Below, piece after piece: positions 38,301 to 50,340 of a stretch of DNA of 64,000 bases. Position numbers and translations under genes: made by a program. Within the stretch, counting starts at the first letter, position 1, and every line of letters begins with the position of its first letter. A model generated the notes under the pieces. It ran no database searches and was not told the origin of the DNA. It was given only the letters and a program-made list of their open reading frames with translations. This stretch comes from an uncultured Oceanospirillaceae bacterium (GTDB lineage Bacteria; Pseudomonadota; Gammaproteobacteria; Pseudomonadales; Balneatricaceae): the NCBI GenBank assembly GCA_937138495.1, contig CAKZPE010000007.1, positions 106,279-170,278 of the forward strand, read 5' to 3'.

Positions 38301-38807
38301 CAGCAGAAAATGCTGGGGCTGGTGGTGGACATCCGGATGAAAAAAACCAAGAAAGGTGATCCGCTGTGTTTTATTACCCTGGATGACCGCACTTCCCGGA
38401 TTGAAATTACTCTGTTTGGTGACAGCTTTGATGAGCACCGGCATTTGCTGACGAAAGACGCGATATTACTGGTTGAGGGTGAAATAGCGCATGACGATTA
38501 TTCAGGCCGGACTAAAGTTCGGGCCAGTAAAGTAATCAATATTACTCAGGCCCGCGCCCGTTACGCGTCACATATTCAGGTGAATTGTCAGGCCGATCAG
38601 CTGAAGGATCGCCAGTTGAAAACGCTGGAGCAGTTATTGGAAGGGGCAAAAGGTGCGGCAGCCGTCAGTGTTGCTCTGCAGTACAGCAGGGCAGATGCAT
38701 CTGCCAGGGTGTTCCTGGGTGATAACTGGAAAGTTGAACCAACAGATGAAGTGTTGCTCAAGCTGAAGGATCAGTTTGGTGGTGATGCTGTGTCTATTTG
38801 TTATTAA
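35319..38807 (+). CDS. dnaE: DNA polymerase III alpha subunit
   Basis: Replicative polymerase catalytic subunit, 1162 residues (E. coli 1160). Domains: PHP at the N-terminus (FVHLRLHSEFSLVDG), palm and fingers with the catalytic aspartates in MPDFDIDFCMD (near residue 405), GPGRGSGAGSLVAYA, helix-hairpin-helix, and a C-terminal OB fold and tau-binding region (GLVVDIRMKKTKKGDPLCFITLDD). It sits between rnhB and accA, the order found in E. coli. Confidence 0.98.
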   Translation: MNNAPGFVHLRLHSEFSLVDGLVRIKELMGAVKKQQIPAIALTDQTNLFGLIKFFKAATGAGVKPIFGSDVWVVNSLEDDEAHRLTLLATNEEGYRNLTELISLAYEKGQNVLHDRAVILKDWIAAQPEGMIALSGAKEGEIGKALLANSDQVDSILAQWQEVFPQRFYLEIQRTDRANDEECVHASVQLAQRSGCPLVATNEVMFISPDDFEAHEARVCINQSRTLEDPNRPKDYSENQYLKTAAEMQELFADIPSAIANTVEIAKRCNLQLDLGTYYLPKYPIPEGMTMDEFFADVSWKGLEERLEILLDKDADDYAEKRKPYEDRMNFELDIITQMGFPGYFLIVMDFIQWGKDNGVPVGPGRGSGAGSLVAYAQKITDLDPLEYDLLFERFLNPERVSMPDFDIDFCMDNRDKVIDYVAETYGRDAVSQIVTFGTMAAKAVVRDVARVQGKAFGLADKLSKLIPFEIGMTLSKAMEEEPMMREFVESSEEAQEIMEMAYKLEGVTRNVGKHAGGVVIAPTKLTDFAATYCDEHGQGLVTQFDKGDVEEAGLVKFDFLGLRTLTIIDWAVKTIDRIRAKSGEEPLDIALIDLEDPVTFDLLQSAETTAVFQLESSGMKDLVNRLKPSRFEDIVALVALFRPGPLQSGMVDDFINRKHGLAELAYPHADYQLESLQPVLEPTYGIILYQEQVMQIAQVMAGYTLGGADMLRRAMGKKKPEEMAKQRVSFLEGSEQNNIDRDLAGNIFDLVEKFAGYGFNKSHSAAYALVSYQTAWLKAHYPAPFMAAVLSSDMQNTDKVVIFIEECRTMELPLVLPDVNCGEYMFTVNDEGEIVYGLGAVKGVGEGPIESIVEAREEGPFKDIFDFCKRVGSKKINKRVMEALVRCGALDKLGPDRAQLWAAIPEALKAADQSERNQSAGMFDLFGDMEAEDPRDPYADYMKLRCWTDKERLQGEKDTLGLYVTGHPIDEYESELPNIISKRIVELQPARGQQQKMLGLVVDIRMKKTKKGDPLCFITLDDRTSRIEITLFGDSFDEHRHLLTKDAILLVEGEIAHDDYSGRTKVRASKVINITQARARYASHIQVNCQADQLKDRQLKTLEQLLEGAKGAAAVSVALQYSRADASARVFLGDNWKVEPTDEVLLKLKDQFGGDAVSICY

Positions 38808-38812
38808 TTGCC

Positions 38813-38875
38813 GCTAAGTGGCGCCTGATACTGGTTCTTAATTCCATGTACGGGTACACTTAGCAGAATTTTTTT
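38813..38875 (+). terminator. Possible terminator between dnaE and accA
   Basis: GCTAAGTG / CACTTAGC (38813-38820 and 38857-38864) with a 36-base loop, followed by AGAA and seven T. A second small hairpin (CCGGG/CCCGG) lies just before accA. Confidence 0.4.
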
Positions 38876-38930
38876 CCGTTACCGGGACGTCCCCCGGCAG
38901 CGATATAGAAACAAACGGAATACGTTACGC

Positions 38931-39884
38931 ATGAATCCCAATTATCTGGATTTTGAACAGCCAATTGCTGACCTTGAAGCGAAGATCGAAGAGTTGCGTC
39001 TGGTTGGTAATGACAACGAACTGAACATTGAAGAAGAGATCAGCAAGCTGCAGGCCAAAAGTAGCAGCCTGACTGAATCTTTGTTCTCTGACCTGAGCGA
39101 ATGGCAGGTTTCACAGCTGGCACGGCACCCGCAGCGTCCGTATACGCTTGATTATGTTAAGCATATCTTCGATGAGTTTGAAGAGCTGCACGGTGACCGT
39201 CACTATGCAGATGATCAGGCTCTGGTTGGCGGTATAGCCCGTCTGGAAGGCCGCCCTGTTATGCTGGTAGGTCACCAGAAAGGCCGTGAAGTTAAGGAAA
39301 AAGTACGCCGTAACTTTGGCATGCCACGTCCGGAAGGTTACCGTAAAGCGCTGCGTCTGATGGAGATGGCGGAACGTTTTAACATGCCGGTACTGACCTT
39401 TATTGATACCCCGGGCGCATATCCGGGTATCGGTGCAGAAGAGCGTGGTCAGAGTGAAGCCATTGCTTATAATCTGGCAGTCATGTCCCGTTTGAAAACG
39501 CCGATTATTTCTACCGTTATCGGTGAAGGCGGTTCCGGTGGTGCACTGGCAATCGGTGTTTGTGATGAGTTGTTGATGTTACGTTACTCGACGTATTCAG
39601 TTATTTCACCGGAAGGTTGTGCATCCATCCTGTGGAAGAGTGCCGAGCGTGCGCCGGATGCTGCTAAAGCAATGGGTCTTACCTCTGACCGTTTGTCTGA
39701 GCTGGGGCTGGTGGATCAGATTGTTGCTGAACCTTTGGGTGGCGCGCACCGTGACCACGGTTTAATGGCAGCTAATCTGAAGAAGCATCTGATGGAAACT
39801 CTGAGTCGCTATGATGCGTTTAATACTGAAGAGCTTCTTGAGCGTCGTTATCAGCGCCTGATGGCTTACGGTGTTGATCAGTAA
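38931..39884 (+). CDS. accA: Acetyl-CoA carboxylase carboxyltransferase subunit alpha
   Basis: 317-residue alpha subunit that with AccD transfers CO2 from carboxybiotin to acetyl-CoA, giving malonyl-CoA. Contains [53 protein letters not shown] and [21 protein letters not shown]. It has its own leader (123-bp gap after dnaE) and a strong terminator, so it may be transcribed separately. Confidence 0.98.
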   Translation: MNPNYLDFEQPIADLEAKIEELRLVGNDNELNIEEEISKLQAKSSSLTESLFSDLSEWQVSQLARHPQRPYTLDYVKHIFDEFEELHGDRHYADDQALVGGIARLEGRPVMLVGHQKGREVKEKVRRNFGMPRPEGYRKALRLMEMAERFNMPVLTFIDTPGAYPGIGAEERGQSEAIAYNLAVMSRLKTPIISTVIGEGGSGGALAIGVCDELLMLRYSTYSVISPEGCASILWKSAERAPDAAKAMGLTSDRLSELGLVDQIVAEPLGGAHRDHGLMAANLKKHLMETLSRYDAFNTEELLERRYQRLMAYGVDQ

Positions 39885-39903
39885 GATATCTCTGGAATTT
39901 AAA

Positions 39904-39932
39904 AAAACCGCCGGCCTGTCCGGCGGTTTTTT
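39904..39932 (+). terminator. Rho-independent terminator of accA
   Basis: AAAACCGCCGG / CCGGCGGTTTT with a 5-base loop and a T-run. Confidence 0.93.
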
Positions 39933-39983
39933 GTTTCAGGTTACAATTACCATTTAATCGGGTTGGATGTGAGGGGAGAAAAC

Positions 39984-41306
39984 GTGTCCGGTGATGCCCT
40001 GGAGCAAAATTTTCGACAGCAGCTGGCTACTCAGTCAAGTGTGAGTCACTGGATTATAGCGCTCAGTGGCGGGCTGGATTCAATGGTTTTGCTGGAGCTT
40101 GCCAGCCGGTGTTTGCCTGCAGAGCAATTGACTGTATTGCATGTGAATCATCAGTTACAGGCTGAGGCAGATGAATGGCAGGTGTTTTGTGCACGACAGG
40201 TGGAGAGGCGTGGGCTGAGGTTTATTGCCGAAAGTGTGTCGCTGAAAGAAGGCAGTGTGGAGACGGCTGCCCGACATGCCCGCTATGCAGTGTTTGAAAG
40301 GCAGCTTTCACCGGGAGCAGGGGTGTTGCTGGCGCATCATGGTGATGACCAGGCTGAAACTTTACTGTTCCGTTTGTTTCGTGGTGCAGGTGTGCGGGGC
40401 ATGGCGGCTATGCCCAGGCAGAGGCTGCTGGGGCGGGGAATAGTGTTTCGTCCTTTGTTGGGTGTCAGCCGTTTACAGTTAGCAGGCTGGGCCCGGAAAG
40501 AAGGCTTAAGCTGGGTGGAAGATCCCAGTAATGCTGACACGCAGTATGACCGTAATTTTCTACGACAGCAGGTCATTCCTCTTTTAACAAAAAGGTGGCC
40601 GGGGCTCAGTCAGCGATTGCAAGTGACGGCTAATCATTTGGCGGATGCTGAAGCGTTACTGGAAGAGCTGGCGCAGGCTGATCTTGAATCATGTGTAGCA
40701 GATCAAACCTTGATGACCGCGCCGTTATTGCAGTTATCTGATCGCCGTCAGACTAATCTTTTACGTTACTGGTGCCGTCAGTCCGGTATTCAGTTAACAG
40801 CCATGCAGCTCAGTAGCCTCCGGAATTTAATTGCTGCCGGGGATGACCGGCAGCCGGAGCTGTTGTCGGGAAGGTATATCATTCGTCGTTACCGTGGCAG
40901 ACTGTTTGTTGATCCGGTGGTGTTTTTCCAAGCCTGGGAAGGTTTTTTAAGTGATGCTCTGGATACCACGGTGAAGCATTCTGCCGGGCGACTGATGCTG
41001 GAGGCTGACGGTGAGGCTGATGTCTTGCCCTGGCTGAAAGACGTTGAGATCCGCAACCGTCAGGAGGGGGATAAATGTCATCCTTTAGGACGGCCCGCTA
41101 AATCCTTAAAGCAGTTATTTCAGGAAGCGGGGGTGCCGCCCTGGCAAAGGGATCAGTGGCCAGTATGTGTCCGGGGCGGGAGTATTGTGGCTGTCCCCGG
41201 GATTTGTCTCTGCGAGTCTTGGTGTGAGGGGGAAAATAAGCCACCTTTCTGGCTAGATTGGCAGCCTGCTGCATTGTTTGCCGGCAGTGATTCTGGTACC
41301 CTGTAG
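39984..41306 (+). CDS. tilS: tRNA(Ile)-lysidine synthase TilS
   Basis: Modifies C34 of the AUA-reading tRNA(Ile) with lysine, using ATP. 440 residues. The PP-loop motif is SGGLDSMV near residue 30. The family stretch HHGDDQAETLLFRLFRGAGVRGMAAM and the RNFLRQQVIPLL motif follow; the C-terminal TilS domains end with a substrate-binding region (NRQEGDKCHPLG). GTG 39984 is preceded by GAGGGGAG and was chosen over the upstream in-frame TTG 39963. The gene is less codon-biased than accA and pyrG beside it. Confidence 0.94.
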   Translation: MSGDALEQNFRQQLATQSSVSHWIIALSGGLDSMVLLELASRCLPAEQLTVLHVNHQLQAEADEWQVFCARQVERRGLRFIAESVSLKEGSVETAARHARYAVFERQLSPGAGVLLAHHGDDQAETLLFRLFRGAGVRGMAAMPRQRLLGRGIVFRPLLGVSRLQLAGWARKEGLSWVEDPSNADTQYDRNFLRQQVIPLLTKRWPGLSQRLQVTANHLADAEALLEELAQADLESCVADQTLMTAPLLQLSDRRQTNLLRYWCRQSGIQLTAMQLSSLRNLIAAGDDRQPELLSGRYIIRRYRGRLFVDPVVFFQAWEGFLSDALDTTVKHSAGRLMLEADGEADVLPWLKDVEIRNRQEGDKCHPLGRPAKSLKQLFQEAGVPPWQRDQWPVCVRGGSIVAVPGICLCESWCEGENKPPFWLDWQPAALFAGSDSGTL

Positions 41307-41351
41307 CCCCATCTTATGTTGCTGTTTTAATCAGACTGTAAGCCACTCATG

Positions 41352-41377
41352 AATACCTGTTCCGGCCGGTATTTTTT
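41352..41377 (+). terminator. Probable terminator of tilS
   Basis: AATACC / GGTATT (41352-41357 and 41368-41373) with a 10-base loop and six T. Confidence 0.55.
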
Positions 41378-41392
41378 ATTGCGTGGGAAAAA

Positions 41393-41409
41393 TATTCCGG
41401 AACGGAATA
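41393..41409. promoter_or_regulatory. Palindrome upstream of pyrG
   Basis: TATTCCGGAACGGAATA is a perfect 7-bp dyad with a 3-base centre, 48 bases before the pyrG ATG, in promoter position. It could be an operator; no known regulator is assigned. Confidence 0.35.
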
Positions 41410-41418
41410 GTTGATTAA

Positions 41419-44412
<2,994 letters not shown>

Positions 44413-44434
44413 TCACTGACTGAGTACTGAATAT

Positions 44435-44458
44435 AAGGGGGCGGAAGCCCCCTTTTTT
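44435..44458 (+). terminator. Rho-independent terminator of eno
   Basis: GGGGGC / GCCCCC with loop GGAA, preceded by A and followed by six T. Confidence 0.95.
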
Positions 44459-44483
44459 AACTGAGGATCGGCGTCGGTATTCT

Positions 44484-44786
44484 ATGTTTCGCTGGCTTGT
44501 TTGGATATTGATCATTGCTGTGGCTGCACTGCAGTATCGTCTTTGGTTTGGCGAGGCGAACCTGCGTGAAGTGTGGGCGTTACAGGATAAAATTCAGACT
44601 CAGCAAGTCGAGAATGACGTGTTAGTAGAACGTAATCACCGTCTGCAGGCCGAGGTAAAGGACCTTAAAAAGGGTCTTGCTGCTCTTGAAGAACGTGCCC
44701 GTAATGATCTGGGAATGGTGCGTGAAGATGAAACCTTCTTTCAGTTAATTCCCGGTAAACCATCCGTTTCTGACGACACCCCCTGA
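44484..44786 (+). CDS. ftsB: Cell division protein FtsB
   Basis: 100-residue bitopic protein of the FtsQLB divisome complex. One N-terminal TM segment (about 3-20, FRWLVWILIIAVAALQY) is followed by a periplasmic coiled coil (about 28-72) with VENDVLVERNHRLQAEVKDLK, and the conserved EERARNDLGMVREDETFFQLIP. Located after eno as usual; the normally following ispD and ispF genes are absent. Confidence 0.96.
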   Translation: MFRWLVWILIIAVAALQYRLWFGEANLREVWALQDKIQTQQVENDVLVERNHRLQAEVKDLKKGLAALEERARNDLGMVREDETFFQLIPGKPSVSDDTP

Positions 44787-44809
44787 ACGCTTAATTTCTG
44801 GACATATAC

Positions 44810-45850
44810 ATGACCACAGCTTTTCCGACTGAACTGAATTATGCCTATGGTGAACCCGTAGCGAATGCTGTCATTCGCCAACAGCCGGAAGATTTTCAGG
44901 TCGCTGAAAATCTTGCTTTTGAGCCTGAAGGCAGCGGCGATCATGTGTACTTATATATCCGCAAAACGGGCGAAAATACCGATTGGGTTGCCCGCCAGCT
45001 GGCGCATTTTTGCCAGGTAAGTCCCCGTGAGGTTGGTTACGCTGGAAAAAAAGACCGGCACGCAGTGACTGAACAGTGGTTCAGTGTGCATTTGCCGGGC
45101 CGTGCTCCGCTGACATGGTCCCTGTTTGAGCGGGATACGATTCAGGTGCTAAAGGCAACTAAGCATGGCCGTAAGCTGCGTCTTGGCAGTTTGACCGGCA
45201 ACCGCTTTGCAATCCGTTTGCGTAATGTCAGTGATGTATCTGAGGTTCTGGACCGTTGTAAATTGGTCCGTCAGGGCGTACCTAATTACTTTGGTGAACA
45301 GCGTTTTGGTCATCATGGCGGTAATCTGGTTAAGGGGGCTGCGCTGATCAAAGGTGAATATAAGGAACGCCAGAAGCATAAGAAAGGCATGTATATCTCA
45401 GCTGTACGGTCATTTCTGTTTAATCAGGTGGTATCAGCCCGCTATGCCGGTGATATTCAGCCGATGCCCGGCGATGTGCTGATGCATCAGGGTAGCCAGA
45501 GTTGTTTTGTGTATGATGCCGAAGATAACACCATCGCAGATCGCTTAAATGCGCTTGATATACACCTGACTGCTCCGATGTGGGGGAGTGGCCGATCTAT
45601 CTGTACAGATCAGGCCTTTGCCTGGGAGACCACTCAGCTTGAACCTTATGGAGAGTTACAGGCTGGTTTGGAAAATCTGGGGCTGAATCAGGAACGTCGC
45701 GCCCTGCGTTTACTGCCTCAGAATCTGGACGTTGTTCAGGAAGCGGATGATCAGTTACTGCTGAGTTTTGATCTGAGTGTCGGTTCTTTTGCGACCAGTG
45801 TCCTGCGGGAAATCTGTCAGGTTGAAAATGCTCAGCGTGGAGAATTTTAA
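44810..45850 (+). CDS. truD: tRNA pseudouridine(13) synthase TruD
   Basis: 346-residue pseudouridine synthase acting on U13 of tRNA(Glu). The catalytic aspartate is in GYAGKKDRHAVTEQWFSV. The TRUD insertion domain follows, with QRFGHHGGNLVKG and SFLFNQVVSARY. ATG 44810 lies 23 bp after ftsB. It overlaps surE by one base. Confidence 0.96.
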   Translation: MTTAFPTELNYAYGEPVANAVIRQQPEDFQVAENLAFEPEGSGDHVYLYIRKTGENTDWVARQLAHFCQVSPREVGYAGKKDRHAVTEQWFSVHLPGRAPLTWSLFERDTIQVLKATKHGRKLRLGSLTGNRFAIRLRNVSDVSEVLDRCKLVRQGVPNYFGEQRFGHHGGNLVKGAALIKGEYKERQKHKKGMYISAVRSFLFNQVVSARYAGDIQPMPGDVLMHQGSQSCFVYDAEDNTIADRLNALDIHLTAPMWGSGRSICTDQAFAWETTQLEPYGELQAGLENLGLNQERRALRLLPQNLDVVQEADDQLLLSFDLSVGSFATSVLREICQVENAQRGEF

Positions 45851-46602
45851 TGCGAATTTTGTTATCGAATGATGACGGTGTATATGCTCCGGGTCTTGAA
45901 ATGCTGGCAAGGATCCTTTCAGAGAACTTCAGTGTAGATGTGGTTGCACCTGACAGAAACCGCAGCGGTGCCAGTAACGCGCTGACACTGGATCGCCCGC
46001 TGGAGGCGCATCAGCATCATAATGGATTTTACAGCCTTAACGGTACGCCCACTGATTGTGTGCACCTGGGGATTTCAGGTGTGTTGTGTGAAAAGCCTGA
46101 TATTGTGATCTCGGGCATCAATGCCGGGGCAAATTTAGGTGATGATGTTATCTATTCGGGCACAGTGGCAGCTGCAGTTGAGGGGCGCTATCTGAAGCTG
46201 CCTCCGATTGCTGTCTCTATGTTGGGCAGTCATCCTGATAATTATCAGGCGGCAGCGGTTATTATTCAGCAGCTTCTGGCGGATGTTAAGCACTTGAATC
46301 TGGCGCCCCGAACAGTATTAAATATCAATGTACCGGACCGGCCGTTAGAAGATATAAAGGGCATGCAGCTGGTCAGACTGGGGCACCGGGTACTGGCAGA
46401 TGCGCCGGTGGAGTCTGTTGACCCGCGTGGTGCAAAGCGTTACTGGATCGCCGGAGCAGGTGCTGCTGCAGACTGTGGTCCCGGCACTGATTTCTATGCG
46501 GTTCAGGAAGGATATGTGGCTATTACTCCGCTGAATGTGGATATGACCCAGTACTCAGGTATGGATAATTTAAGCCAGTGGCTGGAAAACCTGAGCGACT
46601 GA
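45850..46602 (+). CDS. surE: 5'/3'-nucleotidase SurE
   Basis: 250-residue stationary-phase survival phosphatase acting on nucleoside monophosphates and exopolyphosphate. Metal-binding N-terminus LLSNDDGVYAPGL (D8, D9), SGASNALTLDRPL, and SGINAGANLGDDVIYSGTVAAA are present. Part of the truD-surE-pcm-nlpD-rpoS stress block. Confidence 0.97.
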   Translation: MRILLSNDDGVYAPGLEMLARILSENFSVDVVAPDRNRSGASNALTLDRPLEAHQHHNGFYSLNGTPTDCVHLGISGVLCEKPDIVISGINAGANLGDDVIYSGTVAAAVEGRYLKLPPIAVSMLGSHPDNYQAAAVIIQQLLADVKHLNLAPRTVLNINVPDRPLEDIKGMQLVRLGHRVLADAPVESVDPRGAKRYWIAGAGAAADCGPGTDFYAVQEGYVAITPLNVDMTQYSGMDNLSQWLENLSD

Positions 46603-46637
46603 TTGCTGTCAGAGAACAGAATGTTTAAGGAGTTGTT

Positions 46638-47303
46638 GTGAATAAATTACAGTTGCAGGGGATTGGTATGACCTCGCAACGCACCCGCAGCCGTTTAGTG
46701 CAGCGGTTGCAGGATCAGGGGATTACTGATCCGCAGGTGCTGGATGTGATGGCGAGTACTCCGCGACATATATTTATTGATGAGGCGCTATCGCACCGGG
46801 CTTATGAAGATACTGCCCTGCCGATTGGATTCAACCAGACTATTTCGCAACCCTATATTGTAGCCAGAATGACTGAGTTACTACTGGCAGAAGGACCAAT
46901 GCGTAAAGTGCTGGAAGTAGGCACAGGGTCAGGTTACCAGACCACCGTGCTGGCACAGTTAACGGATCAGGTTTACAGCGTTGAGCGTATTCGGCCATTA
47001 CAGGAGAAGGCGCGTAAGCGTTTACAGCTGTTATCGTTACGCAATGTCCATTTACGCCATACTGATGGCGGTATGGGGTGGGCTGAGCGGGGGCCGTTTG
47101 ATGGTATTCTGGTAACCGCAGCTCCCGAGCAGGTGCCGCCTGAGTTACTTCAGCAATTAGCGGTCGGCGGTCGTTTGGTGATTCCGGTCGGAGGCCGTCA
47201 GCAAGAGCTGAAACTGGTGACGCGGCAGTCTGAAACAGAATTTACATCCGAAGTGCTTGAAGCAGTTAAATTTGTTCCACTGTTAAGTGGTACAGTACGA
47301 TAA
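46638..47303 (+). CDS. pcm: Protein-L-isoaspartate O-methyltransferase
   Basis: 221-residue SAM-dependent methyltransferase that starts repair of isoaspartyl residues. The SAM motif is [18 protein letters not shown], preceded by the [17 protein letters not shown] substrate motif and followed by [16 protein letters not shown]. Translation begins at GTG 46638 after AAGGAG. Usual partner of surE. Confidence 0.96.
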   Translation: MNKLQLQGIGMTSQRTRSRLVQRLQDQGITDPQVLDVMASTPRHIFIDEALSHRAYEDTALPIGFNQTISQPYIVARMTELLLAEGPMRKVLEVGTGSGYQTTVLAQLTDQVYSVERIRPLQEKARKRLQLLSLRNVHLRHTDGGMGWAERGPFDGILVTAAPEQVPPELLQQLAVGGRLVIPVGGRQQELKLVTRQSETEFTSEVLEAVKFVPLLSGTVR

Positions 47304-47351
47304 AGTATAAAGTTCAAACGTTTAGCGTGTATTTGCAGTAACAGGAAGCGA

Positions 47352-48275
47352 ATGGTGTCAGCAAGGATCAAGTTGTTCTTAAAAGGTATGCTCATGGGGG
47401 CTGCGGATGCAGTACCTGGCGTTTCCGGTGGCACGATTGCATTTATAACCGGTATTTATGAAGAGCTGATTAACAGTATTAAGTCAGTAGACATTGCTGC
47501 GCTTCGGTTGTTACTTAAAGGGCAGGTCAGACAGGCATGGCAGCATATTAACGGTGGTTTTTTGCTGGTGCTTGTTTTGGGGATTATCACCAGCATAGCG
47601 ACAGTTGCCAGCAGTGTACTGTACCTGCTGGATAGCTATCCGGTGATGCTTTGGGCATTTTTCTTTGGCCTGATTCTGGCGTCCTGCTGGTTAGTAATGA
47701 GTCAGATTAGTCACTGGAATACCACCTTGACCCTGACATTTGTGATGGGCGCTATGCTGGCGTATATGGTGACATCGATCACGCCTACCCAGATAGAGCC
47801 AACTGCGCTGGCGGTTTTTCTTTCAGGTGCAGTGGCTATCTGCGCGATGATACTGCCGGGGATTTCAGGCAGTTTTATCCTGCTGATTATTGGTATGTAT
47901 ACGCCGGTGTTGGAAGCCGTGAAGGCTTTTGATATTCAGCTGCTTGGCCTCTTTCTGGCTGGTTGCGTGGTTGGTATCAGTGGTTTTTCAAGGGTGCTGA
48001 GCTGGATGTTTGCTTATTATAAAATGGCCACTTTGGCGATTTTGGCAGGCTTCATGCTGGGCTCGCTGAATAAAATATGGCCCTGGAAATATACCACTGC
48101 ATACACCATCAACCGTCATGGTGAGCAGGTGCCCCTGGCGCAGGATAATGTTTTGCCACTGAGTTACCAGGCGCTGACAGGAGAACCATCATATTTATTT
48201 GCGAGCCTTGCCCTCATGGTTCTGGGCGGAGCAATTGTATTGTTGATGGAGCGCGGTTTGTCCTCAGACAGGTAA
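47352..48275 (+). CDS. DUF368 membrane protein, probable undecaprenyl phosphate translocase (PopT-like)
   Basis: 307-residue polytopic membrane protein of the DUF368 family, with about eight to nine hydrophobic segments and two related signature repeats: GMLMGAADAVPGVSGGTIAFITGIYEEL at the N-terminus and ICAMILPGISGSFILLIIGMYTPVLEAV in the middle. Members of this family have been shown to return undecaprenyl phosphate to the cytoplasmic face (PopT in Vibrio cholerae). ATG 47352 follows AGGAAG. Its place between pcm and nlpD is notable, since nlpD also serves cell wall turnover. The translocase role is transferred from the family. Confidence 0.88.
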   Translation: MVSARIKLFLKGMLMGAADAVPGVSGGTIAFITGIYEELINSIKSVDIAALRLLLKGQVRQAWQHINGGFLLVLVLGIITSIATVASSVLYLLDSYPVMLWAFFFGLILASCWLVMSQISHWNTTLTLTFVMGAMLAYMVTSITPTQIEPTALAVFLSGAVAICAMILPGISGSFILLIIGMYTPVLEAVKAFDIQLLGLFLAGCVVGISGFSRVLSWMFAYYKMATLAILAGFMLGSLNKIWPWKYTTAYTINRHGEQVPLAQDNVLPLSYQALTGEPSYLFASLALMVLGGAIVLLMERGLSSDR

Positions 48276-48293
48276 CGCTTGGGAGTAATGTGT

Positions 48294-49178
48294 ATGGCTG
48301 GAATGCTCAACCGACTGTTATTAGTGATGATGCTCGCATCTTTGCTGGTAATCACAGGTTGTGCCAGTAACAGTGCTTATGCTCCTATCAGCGATCTGTC
48401 AGCCAGTGACAAACGCCGGGCCAGCACCAGTGCTGTCCGCAACGGCAGCCTGACAGAATATACCGTTCGCCGTGGTGATACCCTCTACGGTATAGCCTTT
48501 AAATATGGGCTGGATTACCGGCAGTTGGCACGTGCCAATAATATAGACCGTTCATATTCCATCTACCCGGGGCAGACGCTTTCTCTGAATACGTCTGCCG
48601 TCGCCCGTGGTTCGGATGCCGCTCCGCTGGCTGACAGGGCAGCACCTAAATCAAAAAGCACCGCAAAATCTGCAAAAGCTAAACCTGCAGCGGTACAAAA
48701 AACAGCCACAAAACCCAAAAATACCCAAAATGAGACTAAAGTTAAAAAACCGGTAGCAAAGCCTGCTATGGCGCGGAAAAGCGTTGCTTTAGCTGCAAAC
48801 CGGAAGCTGCAATGGCGCTGGCCGGCTAAAGGCAGGATTGTACAGGGCTATAGCAGCAGTGGTAAGGTTAATAAAGGCATCAACTTTTTGGGTGAGCGGG
48901 GTGAGTCCGTTTATGCGGCTGAATCCGGCAAAGTTGTATATGTCGGCAGTGGGCTTTTAGGTTATGGAAATCTGGTAATAATTAACCATAACCAAACCTA
49001 TTTGAGCGCTTACGGGCACAATAGCAAAATTCTTGTAAAGGAAAACGATGTTGTGAAGGTCGGTGATAAAATCGCCGAAATAGGCAGTAGCGGTGCCACC
49101 CGTAACATGTTGCATTTTGAGATACGCCGGAATGGGAGTCCGGTTGATCCTAAGAAGTACTTGCCCAAAAGAAGATAG
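48294..49178 (+). CDS. nlpD: Murein hydrolase activator NlpD
   Basis: 294-residue outer-membrane lipoprotein with lipobox ITGC, a LysM domain (EYTVRRGDTLYGIAFKYG...YPGQTLSL), a K/A/P-rich linker and a C-terminal LytM (M23) domain. The LytM zinc ligands are degenerate: NKGIN replaces HxGxD, although HFEIRRNG is kept, so it is an activator of an amidase (AmiC type) and not an enzyme. ATG 48294 sits 8 bases after GGGAG; ATG 48288 is too close. The rpoS promoter is often within this gene. Confidence 0.95.
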   Translation: MAGMLNRLLLVMMLASLLVITGCASNSAYAPISDLSASDKRRASTSAVRNGSLTEYTVRRGDTLYGIAFKYGLDYRQLARANNIDRSYSIYPGQTLSLNTSAVARGSDAAPLADRAAPKSKSTAKSAKAKPAAVQKTATKPKNTQNETKVKKPVAKPAMARKSVALAANRKLQWRWPAKGRIVQGYSSSGKVNKGINFLGERGESVYAAESGKVVYVGSGLLGYGNLVIINHNQTYLSAYGHNSKILVKENDVVKVGDKIAEIGSSGATRNMLHFEIRRNGSPVDPKKYLPKRR

Positions 49179-49217
49179 CCGGGACACACAGTTAATGGAA
49201 CTATTTGAGGTGGGTCG

Positions 49218-50183
49218 ATGGAAAATATTGAAAAAAGCGAGCAAGATACCGCCACGGTAACCCCTAAACGTGATGAAGGTGCTAAGCCTAAATTCATGAA
49301 TAGCGGCCGTGGTAAAGGCAGCATGGCGCATAATGACTTATTAAACGCCAAAACACTGGATGCAACACAGCTTTATCTTAATGAGATAGGCTTCTCGCCG
49401 TTGCTTTCTGCTGAAGAAGAAGTCTACTTCTCCCGGCGCTCATTGAAGGGCGACGAGGCCGCACGTAAACGCATGATTGAAAGTAATCTGAGACTGGTTG
49501 TTAAGATTGCACGGCGTTATATCAACCGGGGGCTGACCCTGCTGGACCTTATTGAAGAGGGGAACCTGGGGCTGATTCGGGCGGTTGAGAAGTTTGATCC
49601 TGAGCGGGGATTCCGTTTTTCAACGTATGCCACCTGGTGGATTCGTCAGACAATTGAGCGGGCGATCATGAATCAGACCCGTACTATCCGTTTGCCCATT
49701 CATGTCGTTAAAGAGCTGAATGTCTATTTGCGGGCAGCCCGCGAACTGGCGCAAAAGCTTGATCATGAACCCTCCGTTGAAGAAATTGCGCAGGCGGTGG
49801 ATAAGCCCGTTGAGAATGTTGAGCGGATGTTCGGTCTTAACGAGCGGGTGACTTCAGTTGATACACCCGTCGGCAAAGACTCCGATAAAATGTTGCTGGA
49901 GACGATTCCTGATGAAGAAAGTTCTGATCCGGAAACTCTGCTGCAGAACTCTAATATCAGCGGTAACCTGAATCAGTGGCTGGATATGCTGCCGGAGAAA
50001 CACTCTGAGGTACTGTCCCGTCGTTTTGGTTTACGTGGCTTTGAAATGAGCACGTTGGAAGAAGTTGGCCGGGAAATAGGCCTGACACGTGAGCGGGTAC
50101 GGCAAATTCAGGTAGAAGCGTTACGTAAACTGCGGGAAATCGTGGAGCGAAACGGCCTCAGCGGCGAAGACTTGTTGCGATAG
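49218..50183 (+). CDS. rpoS: RNA polymerase sigma factor RpoS
   Basis: 321-residue stationary-phase sigma-38. Regions 1.2 to 4.2 are recognisable: [76 protein letters not shown], and the region 4.2 helix-turn-helix [31 protein letters not shown] 49218 follows GAGG. Terminates in a bidirectional hairpin shared with the convergent thiolase. Confidence 0.98.
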   Translation: MENIEKSEQDTATVTPKRDEGAKPKFMNSGRGKGSMAHNDLLNAKTLDATQLYLNEIGFSPLLSAEEEVYFSRRSLKGDEAARKRMIESNLRLVVKIARRYINRGLTLLDLIEEGNLGLIRAVEKFDPERGFRFSTYATWWIRQTIERAIMNQTRTIRLPIHVVKELNVYLRAARELAQKLDHEPSVEEIAQAVDKPVENVERMFGLNERVTSVDTPVGKDSDKMLLETIPDEESSDPETLLQNSNISGNLNQWLDMLPEKHSEVLSRRFGLRGFEMSTLEEVGREIGLTRERVRQIQVEALRKLREIVERNGLSGEDLLR

Positions 50184-50281
50184 CTTTTGCTGCAATAACG
50201 CTTGTCCGGTGCCCGAAGCATACCTGAGTCTCGCTATCTTATGTGTGTTTTAGTTCCCTGGTAACCGGGTATAGCATGTAT

Positions 50282-50311
50282 AAAAAAACGGGATTTGTAT
50301 CCCGTTTTTTT
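50282..50311. terminator. Bidirectional terminator between rpoS and thiolase
   Basis: AAAAAAACGGGA / TCCCGTTTTTTT with a 6-base loop, symmetrical A and T flanks. Confidence 0.93.
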
Positions 50312-50340
50312 GTTTCCGGATAGTCTTGCTGCTGGAGAGT

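Noticed and set aside
48164..48355. Antisense frame across the DUF368-nlpD junction
   Set aside because: Short shadow frame over two well-supported genes, no independent evidence.
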